Source of the DNA: Myxacorys chilensis ATA2-1-KO14
GTDB lineage: Bacteria > Cyanobacteriota > Cyanobacteriia > Leptolyngbyales > Leptolyngbyaceae
DNA: 51,146 nucleotides
Direction of reading: 5' to 3'
NCBI GenBank assembly: GCA_019359275.1
Contig: JAHHHP010000038.1
Span: 1 to 51,146, forward strand
A program made the position numbers and the translations under genes. Of this stretch, positions 35,401 to 42,651 are shown one piece after another. Under the pieces are notes generated by a model. It searched no databases. It saw only the letters and a list, made by a program, of their open reading frames with translations, and was not told the origin of the DNA. Numbering within the stretch: the stretch's first letter is position 1; every line of letters begins with the position of its first letter.

Positions 35401-36474
35401 GATGAGGACAGTAACGGCGAAGGAGATTATGAGAGTTTCCTGGTTGAATGCGGAAAATTTATGAGGAGTTTTACACTACGCTGGCACTACCGTAGCCAGG
35501 ATGAGAGCCTAATCTCATTTTCAAACGAACACTTTTATAACTCGAAACTGATTACGTTTCCTAATCCAATCAAAGATGAGAATCGAGGTGTCCATTTTCA
35601 CTACGTTGCAGATGGAGTCTACGATCGAGGCAGCAGGAAACCTGTTAATCAACGTGAAGCGGAAGAAGTTGCAAAACTGGTGCTGCGTCAGGTTCAATCC
35701 AGTCAGCAATCTGTAGGAATTATTGCCTTCAGCAAAAATCAAGCAGAAGCTATTCAGAAGGAACTTGACCGTCTTAGTGAGAACAATCTTGATTTAGCAG
35801 AATTACAAGAGGATGCTGATAAATTCTTTCTTCGCCATCTAGAAAGCGTCCAAGGTGAAGAGCGAGATGTAATCATCCTCAGCTTCTGCTATGGGCGGGA
35901 TAAAGAAGGAAAGGTGTGGCAAAATTTTGGACCCCTCAACAAGATAGGGGGAGAGCGACGACTGAATGTGGCAATTACTCGAGCCAGGCAGAAACTGATA
36001 TTAGTCGCATCAATACATGGGAGCGAGCTACAGCCAGAAGGAAACAGCTTGGTCGTAAAACAGTTGCAGGATTACCTGAATTACGCTGAGCGCAATCATG
36101 CTCAAACAGAAGAACTTGCTGATTTACCAGAACTGCCTGCCGATGCTGGGGTAGTTGAAGATATCTATTACGCCCTTCAGCAAGCGGGACATCGCGTTTG
36201 TCCTTCAGTTGGACGCTCTAAATTCCCTATCGATCTTGCCATTCTCAATGATCAGCGACCATCTGAGTTTCTGCTAGGCATTGAGGTGGACGGTAGAACT
36301 TACGAGGCTTACAATACAGCGCGCGACCGTGATCGTATACGTCGAAAAGTTTTAGAGGAAGATCTCAATTGGAAAATTTATCGTATTTGGTCGAAGGAAT
36401 GGTTTCACAACAGAGATACGCAGCTTAACGAATTACTAAGATTACTGCGAATATTGAAAAATCAGCAATCGTAA
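32494..36474 (+). CDS. DUF4011-type superfamily I helicase with C-terminal Vsr/DUF559-like nuclease domain
   Basis: The protein is 1326 aa from a GTG start at 32494 (or GTG 32503). The N-terminus is DUF4011-like (WKDRLAGLKRDTALLNFVEGKG). The helicase core follows: Walker A GPPGTGKSQTIANII (~residue 287), then after a ~600-residue helical insert Walker B VVIFDEASQIR, motif III VVGDDKQLPPT, motif V ESVQGEERDVIILSF and motif VI RRLNVAITRARQKL. The last ~110 residues form a PD-(D/E)xK Vsr-like domain: FPIDLAILND, LLGIEVDGRTYE, RDRDRIRRKVLE. This combination is a known defence-island architecture (DUF4011-helicase-Vsr, from memory of the Gao et al. 2020 survey). It probably degrades foreign DNA. 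It stands alone on its strand segment with its own regulatory region. Confidence 0.88.
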   Translation: MSIVNAISPEIQRKIQHWKDRLAGLKRDTALLNFVEGKGKTVKLLLPASQVFQVLVSEEPRLPMSTVKTDPVAPEHLPILKKLRNGANQIQREKGVNSLFVTIGTLTWNLKGETKNSAVSPILLIPVELQKTRRREEFTLVAIDEDIILNPVLVQKLDADHGISLRPIPSGQTLTCDAVLDQVRQDVAEFSAWKIEPVAHLALFERPKAAMLNDLEQYAEKIARHPILQGLANDLSGYQRQHHNIPDARHLDQQHPRSLFQVLDADSSQQVVIEAAKSGLNFITQGPPGTGKSQTIANIIVELIAKRMRVLLVAEKPGALEVVARRLRDCGLEDLCLTLYEKETASKKGFSRSLKATADKLEDYSETRLSDSFLDQLKDVRQTLNSYPEKLHHIWEPIEKSSFDLYSELLKLERINLPPLKAAIRNINQWSASHLRDVKRQLELLEGFDSFFRGGRTTLWVSSRRSGSSLQDRVALQEEITTLRRGIESTKAIALRIQELLSLQVPTSLSESKSLSASVAYVTGVPSLLPSEWENVTVTNLKRSFSRFEEIYSDFYKLRQLLGKKYARDPFTEALAEPLQQFYQKYRNILRLINKNYWRAHKAIFACRKEQSRLAFWRSFLFGYRELIADLQRSDESHRLYETLNSPTHAAFAPFFDKGKPNLNAIETALNWIEELQNYPLPSDRVATLLSSSELSIELVSLENSLAAAQQEIETGFVFLNACFPDVTRSLLGSNQPLDWTSFSIIEAFLDRAEDELNTFADWTRYQKCLATLKAMGVEAFLSSLKISEIAPESWFSVLQKAVYQGWLDYIYDHFSELKDFSATVHERRIQEFSKCDRDQYSVAKERLQKLHADQWKIWSEQPGSQEKIMLLNTESKKQKQHRSVRQFIKEAGDLVSALKPCWMMSPLSVSEYIDPQTPQFDVVIFDEASQIRTEEAVSSIMRAKQVIVVGDDKQLPPTFSFTKFDADEDEDSNGEGDYESFLVECGKFMRSFTLRWHYRSQDESLISFSNEHFYNSKLITFPNPIKDENRGVHFHYVADGVYDRGSRKPVNQREAEEVAKLVLRQVQSSQQSVGIIAFSKNQAEAIQKELDRLSENNLDLAELQEDADKFFLRHLESVQGEERDVIILSFCYGRDKEGKVWQNFGPLNKIGGERRLNVAITRARQKLILVASIHGSELQPEGNSLVVKQLQDYLNYAERNHAQTEELADLPELPADAGVVEDIYYALQQAGHRVCPSVGRSKFPIDLAILNDQRPSEFLLGIEVDGRTYEAYNTARDRDRIRRKVLEEDLNWKIYRIWSKEWFHNRDTQLNELLRLLRILKNQQS

Positions 36475-36525
36475 ACTCAATCGCACTTAAAGTTTTACAT
36501 CTACCAACAGCTACTAGCCACAAAT

Positions 36526-38265
36526 ATGGAAGCCATTCATCTCAAAGAACTCCTCGAAAAGATTCAGCAAATACAGTTCATTATGATTGGTGTGGCTACT
36601 GATTATTTGAATTATCCGATTAGGGATGAACAGGAAAACTATGTTGCGCTCTGGAAAGAGCTTACTCTGGAGTTTGAGTTGCTTCAAGAGGATGGAGTTC
36701 ATATTTCTAATCCCAACTTCTTTAAATCTTTATGGGATTGGCATTATTACTATAAGAATTATCTTGATGATGCAAGTTCAAAGAGAAAATACGTCTATGA
36801 GTTATATCTAGATGCTATTAATGCGATTGAAAATGAACTTTATCAGTATAACCAAGATGCTTTAGCAGAAGGCACAGCATCGATAGCAAATCCAACTCTA
36901 CTTGAAGATTTAGTTTCGGAGATAGAAAAGCTAAAATCTATTATGATTGCTGTTGCTATTGAATATCAGTCAATAGATCAGGAAGAGTCTAAATATAGTG
37001 AACTTTATCAGGAAATTGCGTCAAAATTAGGAGGCTTAAGGCGCTTAGGAATACCTGCCCAGAACCCTAATATCTTTCGATGTCTTTGGCATTGGCATAG
37101 CTATTTCAAATGCGAACTCGGCGATTCATCTTCACGACGATGCTACATATATAATCTCTACACTTCAACTACCTCCCCTATTGAAAAAGCTTTACTTAAG
37201 CATCGTCGTACTCCAAAGCCAATTGAGCAATTTATCGAAGACCTGCAACGCCGCTTCAGGGAGCAGGTATCAGAGCAATCTTCAACTTCAGAAGCAGCTA
37301 GTTTTAAATCTATCGGGCAGGATACAAGTATTCAGACTGCTCCGTTACCAGCAGGAAACACAAAAGCTATAGAGCCTGATTCCGAGGGAATGGCTTTCAA
37401 CCCCATACCTCCCAAAGTCTTTATCAGCTACAGCTATGATTCTCAGGAGCATAAGGATCGGGTGTGGAGATTGGCTGATCGTTTGCGTGAGGATGGCATC
37501 AACTGCACGATTGATCAACACGAAGAATCACCTGCGGTGGGATGGCACCGCTGGATGCTGAATCAAGTGGAAGCAGCAGATTTTGTGCTGGTTGTCTGTA
37601 CAGAACATTACGAGCGACGTTTTCGAGGAGATGAGGAGCTTGGAAGTGGCAAGGGTGTTACTTGGGAAGGTGCCATCATTATCCAAGAGCTTTATAACGC
37701 TCAGGGGCAAAACTCGAAATTCATTCCGATAATTTTCACCCTAGAGGATGCCGACTTTATTCCCAGTCCTCTTCGCAGTGCAACCTTTTATCGTGTCAAT
37801 ACTGCGGAAGGCGATGAGTTACTCTATCGTCGCCTGACTAATCAATCTATAAACTACAAAAGGGAATTAGGGCAATTACGCACTTTATCACCGCGCGATC
37901 GCAAACAAACACTTTCAGAAGATTCCTACCAGGCTCCACTCAGTCTCTTAGGTGTGGATGAGAAATTTGGAGCTTCAGATAGGTCAGATCTCGCAGATTT
38001 GCTGAAACGGAGTGGACGAGCAGATAGCACTTCTCGTAAAGCTCTTTGCCAAATGCTTGGATTAGATCCAGGGAATCTTAACTTCATTTCGCTCATCTAT
38101 TCTGATAGAGATTTTGCTATTGCATTAGTGAATCATCTGTTTGAAACAGGTCATGATCTGACAAAGCTTTGTGATGAAATTAAGCCACATCTGCAAGGTC
38201 AATATGCTCAGAACTTACAGAGTATTTGCAACAGAATTAAATTATGCCGAGGAGCGAGTAGCTAA
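36526..38265 (+). CDS. SEFIR protein with duplicated N-terminal helical domain and EAD-like C-terminal domain
   Basis: The protein is 579 aa. Residues 1-110 and 120-225 are two copies of one unknown helical domain (compare NPNFFKSLWDWHYYYKNYLDDASS with NPNIFRCLWHWHSYFKCELGDSSS, each followed by a Y-x-x-x-L-Y). A linker follows, then a SEFIR domain at ~294-455 (KVFISYSYDSQEHKDRV, GVTWEGAIIIQELY). About 75% of that domain is identical by eye to the SEFIR of the 18662-23188 protein. The last ~105 residues (SDRSDLADLLKRSGR..., RDFAIALVNHLFETGHDLTKLCDEI) look like a death-like effector-associated domain (EAD), which pairs with matching domains on partner proteins. No EAD partner is visible in the window. 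Function: probable effector or adaptor, inferred. Confidence 0.75.
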   Translation: MEAIHLKELLEKIQQIQFIMIGVATDYLNYPIRDEQENYVALWKELTLEFELLQEDGVHISNPNFFKSLWDWHYYYKNYLDDASSKRKYVYELYLDAINAIENELYQYNQDALAEGTASIANPTLLEDLVSEIEKLKSIMIAVAIEYQSIDQEESKYSELYQEIASKLGGLRRLGIPAQNPNIFRCLWHWHSYFKCELGDSSSRRCYIYNLYTSTTSPIEKALLKHRRTPKPIEQFIEDLQRRFREQVSEQSSTSEAASFKSIGQDTSIQTAPLPAGNTKAIEPDSEGMAFNPIPPKVFISYSYDSQEHKDRVWRLADRLREDGINCTIDQHEESPAVGWHRWMLNQVEAADFVLVVCTEHYERRFRGDEELGSGKGVTWEGAIIIQELYNAQGQNSKFIPIIFTLEDADFIPSPLRSATFYRVNTAEGDELLYRRLTNQSINYKRELGQLRTLSPRDRKQTLSEDSYQAPLSLLGVDEKFGASDRSDLADLLKRSGRADSTSRKALCQMLGLDPGNLNFISLIYSDRDFAIALVNHLFETGHDLTKLCDEIKPHLQGQYAQNLQSICNRIKLCRGASS

Positions 38266-38382
38266 TCCGTAAAATGCACGAAGATTAGTATTCAATTTCT
38301 TGACGCTAATCTTACTTTGGCGGGTTCTCCATGATACAACTCTTCAGATAGCTTTTTAGAAATTTCTTTCCCTATCTTGTCG
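38266..38382. other. Short gap between SEFIR gene and IS701-type element
   Basis: An 8-bp inverted repeat, AAGATTAG (38281-38288) with CTAATCTT (38306-38313), may be a weak terminator of the SEFIR gene, without a T-run. Nothing resembling a transposon end or the lost part of the invertase is present. Confidence 0.35.
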
Positions 38383-38461
38383 TACTACAGTTGTAGATGT
38401 TGAATCTAAGATTGTATTTGGCCTAGAATCAACGTAAAACCAGCATCTTAGGGGATGCATT

Positions 38462-39969
38462 ATGACGCTTGCCCTTTCGCAGATCACCTTGAGTGAAGCC
38501 GAGGTCGAAGCTAAGCTGAAACGGCTTGAGACTTGGGCAAGCGACTTCGATGCCCTGATGGTTCGGCTTGCCCCGCGCTTCAAACGTCGAGAGCTTCGAG
38601 AGCGGGTGAAAGAGTATGTGCAAGGATTGCTCAGTTCAGCCGAACGGAAGAATAGCTGGCAGATAGCAGAACAACTGGGCAAGCCCACGCCGTATGGAAT
38701 TCAACATCTGCTTGGTCGAGCACAGTGGGATGCAGATTTGGTAAGAGACGACCTGCAAACCTATGTGAATGAAGCGCTAGGCGATCCAGAAGCGGTGTTT
38801 GTGATTGATGAAACCGGCTTTCTCAAGAAAGGCGACCACTCAGCCGGAGTGCAGCCTCAGTACAGTGGTACCGGAAATGGGGTTGAGAATTGTCAGGTCG
38901 GCGTATTTCTGGGTTATGCTGCCGCGAACGGCTACACATTGATTGATCGGGAACTGTACCTACCGCAAAGTTGGATCGATGAGCCAGAGCGGTGCGCTCA
39001 AGCGGGGATTCCGAAAGATGCCTCCTTTGCGATCAAACCGGTTCTGGCACAACGAATGTTAGGGCGGGCGTTTGCGGCGGGAATTCCAGGCAGTTGGGTG
39101 ACTGGGGATGAAGTCTACGGTCGAGATGCGGCCTTGCGGCAGTGGCTAGAATCGCGGCATCAAGCGTATGTTCTCACCACCTGGTCAAAAGAGAACGTTG
39201 GTCGCGATGCCTTATCGATGCGAATCGAGGAACTCGCCGTGAGTTGGCCCGCCGAAGAATGGCAACGGCTCAGTTGCGGGACGGGAACAAAGGGAGAGCG
39301 CTACTTTGACTGGACGTGTATGCTGATTAACAGTCCCGAAGGATGCGACTGGTCGCACTGGGCACTCGTGCGACGGGGGATCGAACATCCGGAAGACTGG
39401 AATTATTTTCTGGTGTTTGCACCGCCTGGAACGTCTTTGCAGACGATGGTGCAGGTTGCCGGTCAGCGCTGGACAATCGAAGTGTGTTTCGAGAGTGCTA
39501 AAGGGGAAGTGGGGCTGGATGAGTATGAAGCGAGATCGTGGAGTGGATGGTATCGCCACATGACGTTAGCGCTAATAGCTCAGGCTTTCTTAACAGTGAC
39601 ACGAACGAATGCTGCTAAAAAAGGGATCTCAACAGTAGCTCATTCCCAGCACCACCCTGCTCAGAAGTCGAATGGATTGGCAGTGTGCCCTTGAGTGTCG
39701 CCGAACTGCGTCGATTGTTATGGCGGTTAGTTTGGCAGCCTCAACTGAGTCCCGCCTATCTGTTAAATTGGTCAGCATGGCGACGACGGCATCAAGCGAT
39801 TGCCCAGTTTTACCACTTCAAGCGTCGAGCGTTAGCAATGCAGTTGCGAGAACTGTTGATGGTTCATCTTATAGAGGTTCCTCCAGAAGTCACAGTAGCA
39901 AAGCTGAATTATTTACTGTATGTAAAGATGGTATTCACGATTTCATTGCTTTGGCTATCAACGGCTTAA
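38462..39969 (+). pseudogene. IS701-family transposase, split by a frameshift at an A6 run
   Basis: Residues 1-~385 are in one frame (38462 to ~39616): N-terminal FDALMVRLAPRFKRRELRERVKEYVQG, the DDE-type core with VIDETGFLKKG (first Asp), GDEVYGRD (second Asp) and RWTIEVCFESAKGEVGLDEYE (Glu), then WYRHMTLALIAQAFLTVTRT. After AAAAAA at 39617-39622 the original frame ends at 39694, while the family's C-terminal part, EVEWIGSVPLSVAELRRLLWRLVW and WRRRHQAIAQFYHFKRR, continues in the -1 frame to 39969. Either one A was lost or the A-run serves for slippage. The last ~35 residues to 39969 look like read-through beyond the native end. Confidence 0.85.
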
Positions 39970-40172
39970 TCTATTGATAGAAGCTACAGTCAATCAATCT
40001 GATTCACTTTTCGTCTATTAACTATTTTGAAATTGTGCAAGATCTTTAAGAAGATAGTGGGTGAGTGTCTGCCCATCAGAGCAGAAGTCTAGAGGAGTGA
40101 GATAACGCCAGAAGACAATCTAGACAGGGAGAAGCGGGATGTCCTGGTAGTGGACTAGACCTGTGGATCGAG

Positions 40173-40658
40173 TCAGACATCTACACCAAGCTCATAACGG
40201 TTGATGAACAAACCAATAACAACATCGTGCAACCAAATTGACTTAGAGAAACAAATCGTTTTGCGAGCTAAGCGTTTAATCCTTGTGCGTAACGTTAAAT
40301 GCTTGCGCTCAATCTGCCCAGTATTGCGTTTACCAACTGTGTGAAACGTTGGATCAATATGCCGTTTATACGCTCCCCAGTCATCGCTGTAGAACTGCAT
40401 AATCCCAAAGGGTTCTAACAATGCTTTAAGTTGAAGGAAAGCACTATCCTGGTGGCTAGAGAGTACATACGCTAATACTTCACCTGTATGATGGTCAATG
40501 GCGTGCCACAACCACCGTTGCTGTTGCTTTGAACCTACAAAACTCCACATCTCGTCCACCTCAACCTCTAAATCTTGCCACTGGCATAGATAAACAATCG
40601 TTTGGGTCGGTTCAAGCTCTCTCAAGCGTTTCTCATTGACTGCTTGGAGATGACGATC
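40173..40658 (-). CDS. insB: IS1-type transposase InsB (reached by slippage from InsA)
   Basis: DDE transposase portion: VEVDEMWSFVGSKQQQRWLWHAID (first Asp), YSDDWGAY (second Asp), GQIERKHLTLRTR (Glu). The stand-alone start is a TTG at 40625, but the family sequence extends upstream in the same frame to the A8 run (minus strand, 40659-40666) as KKDRHLQAVNEKRLRELEP. The protein is therefore probably made as an InsA-InsB fusion by slippage at that run. The full catalytic set is intact, so the copy may be active. Confidence 0.88.
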   Translation of the reverse strand, partial: DRHLQAVNEKRLRELEPTQTIVYLCQWQDLEVEVDEMWSFVGSKQQQRWLWHAIDHHTGEVLAYVLSSHQDSAFLQLKALLEPFGIMQFYSDDWGAYKRHIDPTFHTVGKRNTGQIERKHLTLRTRIKRLARKTICFSKSIWLHDVVIGLFINRYELGVDV

Positions 40659-40971
40659 TTTTTTTTAACGTTTCAGTCACTGTAGTTCGACTAATTTTGA
40701 GCACTCGTGCTGTGTCACGTGTTCCACTGCCGTTAATGGCCATATCAGCACTCTGTTGCTTAACGTCGGGTAGATACCCTCGGTAGGCATAGTCTCGAAT
40801 GAAGGTGCAGCGAGAGCAGTCGGAGTTACGACATTTGTACCGTTGTTTCCCCTCACCTGATTGTCCATGTTTGACGACATCATCACCTCCACAAGTAGGG
40901 CAAAGAACCGATTCAAGTACCATCTGGCTAACCATGAGGTAAACGGCTCTTTCAGTGTCCTCTATTTCCAC
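40633..40971 (-). CDS. insA: IS1-type InsA (zinc-ribbon and HTH part)
   Basis: The protein is 112 aa. The zinc-ribbon is LCPTCGGDDVVKHGQSGEGKQRYKCRN with CSRC following; then comes the HTH ADMAINGSGTRDTARVLKISRTTVTETLKK. After the A8 run the frame ends within 10 codons, the usual layout of an IS1 regulator that becomes transposase on frameshifting. The gene starts 17 bases inside the right inverted repeat. Confidence 0.88.
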   Translation of the reverse strand: MEIEDTERAVYLMVSQMVLESVLCPTCGGDDVVKHGQSGEGKQRYKCRNSDCSRCTFIRDYAYRGYLPDVKQQSADMAINGSGTRDTARVLKISRTTVTETLKKRSSSPSSQ

Positions 40972-41154
40972 AGGTCTAGTCCACTACCTCCTAACACCTT
41001 CATCTGAGTTCAGTCTCACAAGATTTGGTCGTTACAGCGTACTTCAAAATGGCGATTCAGTCCGATGCTAGTCCAACCGCGTTTTGAGACAGCCGATCAA
41101 ATTTGTTAACTCACAGGGTCTGATGATCTACAACTGTAGTATTTAGCATTTCTA

Positions 41155-42369
41155 ATGCGAGGAGAGACAGACATTGTTCGGAACTTCTTAGTCGAAACGT
41201 TGGCGCTTCAGAGTCAAGAACGGCACGTGAACTGCTTTAAGCCGGGACAGGGGCTAATGCCTGCGAGTTTCAAGGTGCAAACTGTTAACGGTCAAGAACA
41301 ATTGATTGCAGATTTTGGCGAACAAGCGATCGGGCGAGTCACGCCGATTGATTCCTGCTTGTGGTGGGTGATTTTGCTCCGAGCTTACATCAAAGCGACT
41401 GGCAATAGTCAGTTAGCTGCTGAACCAGATTTTCAACATGGCATTCGATTGATTCTTGATCTTTGTTTAGCAGCTCGATTTGATCTGTATCCAACGCTGC
41501 TCGTTCCAGATGGCGCATTTATGATCGATCGCCGCATGGGGGTTTACGGGTGCCCTTTGGAGATTCAAGTGTTATTCTATGCCATGCTCAGAGCAGTACA
41601 AGAGCTATTGTTGCCGAATGATCAGAACTCGTTCTATTTGAACGCGGTAGGAGAACGGCTCAATCATTTAACTTATCACTTACGAGAGTATTACTGGCTT
41701 GATTTCAAACACTTGAATGAAATTTACCGCTACAAAAAAGAAGAGTTTGGCGATCGCGCTGTTAATCAGTTCAATATCTATCCAGAGTCGATTCCACAGT
41801 GGCTCATCGAGTGGCTTTCTGAAACGGCTGGATATTATGCCGGAAATTTGGGATCGGGATGGATAGATTTTCGCTTTTTCACGTTAGGCAACTTAATGGC
41901 TGTGATCACCGGATTAGCAACTCACGAGCAGTCTCAGGCAATCCTGAATCTGATTGAACAGCGCTGGGATGACCTGGTTGGACAAATGCCAATGAAAATT
42001 TGTTTTCCGGCATTAGAAGATTTGGAATGGAAAATTCTGACCGGGTGTGATCCTAAAAATGTTCCCTGGTCGTATCACAATGGCGGAAATTGGACGGTTC
42101 TGCTTTGGATATTAGCAGCAGCGGCAGTCAAAGCGGACAGAAGCGAATTAGCTCAAAAAGCAATCACGATCGCTGAACGTAGCCTTGAGGTAGATGAGTT
42201 TCCAGAGTACTACGACGGTCGATACGGTCACTTGATTGGACGGGAAGCTAGAAAACATCAAACTTGGACGATCGCGGGTTACTTAGTCGCAAAAGCGCTA
42301 ATGAGTAATCTTGAGCATCTATCACTTATTTGCTTCAGCTCTGAAAATACAGTGATGCCCTGCACTTGA
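41155..42369 (+). pseudogene. Neutral/alkaline invertase (GH100), N-terminus lost at the IS edge
   Basis: GH100 enzymes split sucrose in the cytosol of cyanobacteria and plants and are normally ~460-490 aa. The frame here begins at [21 protein letters not shown], which in complete homologues lies around residue 70-80. Two preceding codons (TTTCTA, Phe-Leu) still fit the family, then the sequence turns into the inverted repeat of the IS701-type element, with a TAG in frame. The rest is intact: [67 protein letters not shown] and [17 protein letters not shown]. The ATG could still direct a 404-aa protein, but loss of the first helices of the barrel makes activity doubtful. Its missing 5' part is not elsewhere in the window. 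Confidence 0.88.
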
Positions 42370-42651
42370 TGATTCAGTAGATTTTCTGCACAAATCGCTT
42401 TGACGAATAGGATTCGCAGCTACACAGACAAAGTGCGCGGAGACACACTGAGCAATTCAGAGTCAGAACGCGCAACTCAATCTGCTTGAAGCAATGATTA
42501 CCGAGCAAGCAAATCTATTTTCTCGTACCGATTAGGTTACCTCTAACTTATCTAACAGTCATTCACAGGTGAACGAATAGACAGTATGTTGTGATTATCG
42601 GCTGATTTGAGCCTCATAAAATGATGTTCGTGATTTTTTGGAGGAACTCTC
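42370..42651. promoter_or_regulatory. Upstream region of the efflux operon with a 12-bp dyad
   Basis: A 282-bp gap with no gene. TTCAC-AG-GTGAA at 42562-42573 is an inverted repeat with 2-base centre about 80 bases before the start codon, a possible operator for a TetR- or MarR-type regulator; no such regulator gene is adjacent. A strong ribosome-binding site (TGGAGGAAC) precedes the GTG start. Confidence 0.4.

Larger units (their letters stand above)
11657..38382 (+). mobile_element. Tn7-like transposon at the glmS attachment site (left end not found)
   Basis: The element consists of the right end, the tnsABCD operon and a cargo of about 20 kb of conflict genes. Its right boundary is firm. 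No inverted copy of the TnsB repeats (AGTATAAGACTTTATTTGC-like) or of CGGTTTACAACA was found in any later intergenic region. The limit given here is where an IS701-type element interrupts the sequence; the true left end was either lost there or lies beyond the window. No cas gene or CRISPR array is present. Confidence 0.8.
40146..40988 (-). mobile_element. Complete IS1-type insertion sequence, 843 bp
   Basis: It is bounded by perfect 22-bp terminal inverted repeats at 40146-40167 and 40967-40988 (outer bases GGTAGTGGACTAGACC). It encodes InsA and InsB on the minus strand. TCCT is found directly outside both ends (40142-40145 and 40989-40992), but the usual 8-9-bp target duplicate of IS1 is not seen. 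It is a sister copy of the partial element at 1-209 in opposite orientation. Confidence 0.92.
38383..41141. mobile_element. IS701-type element carrying a nested IS1-type element
   Basis: TACTACAGTTGTAGAT at 38383-38398 recurs as its exact reverse complement at 41126-41141, and these are proposed as the terminal inverted repeats. Inside lie an IS701-type transposase gene (38462-39969) and a complete IS1 copy (40146-40988). Without the IS1 the element would be ~1.9 kb, somewhat long for the family, so part of 39970-41125 may be of other origin. No matching short target duplicate flanks it (left ...TTGTCG, right TTTAGC...). The same repeat also looks like a TACA-N2-TGTA operator, the alternative reading. 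Confidence 0.55.

Noticed and set aside
11657..38382. CRISPR-associated transposon
   Set aside because: No cas gene, no CRISPR array and only one TniQ-family gene, of the long TnsD type; location behind glmS fits plain TnsD targeting.
40137..40997. 8-9-bp target duplicate of the IS1-type element
   Set aside because: Flanks share only TCCT; a longer duplicate is not present.
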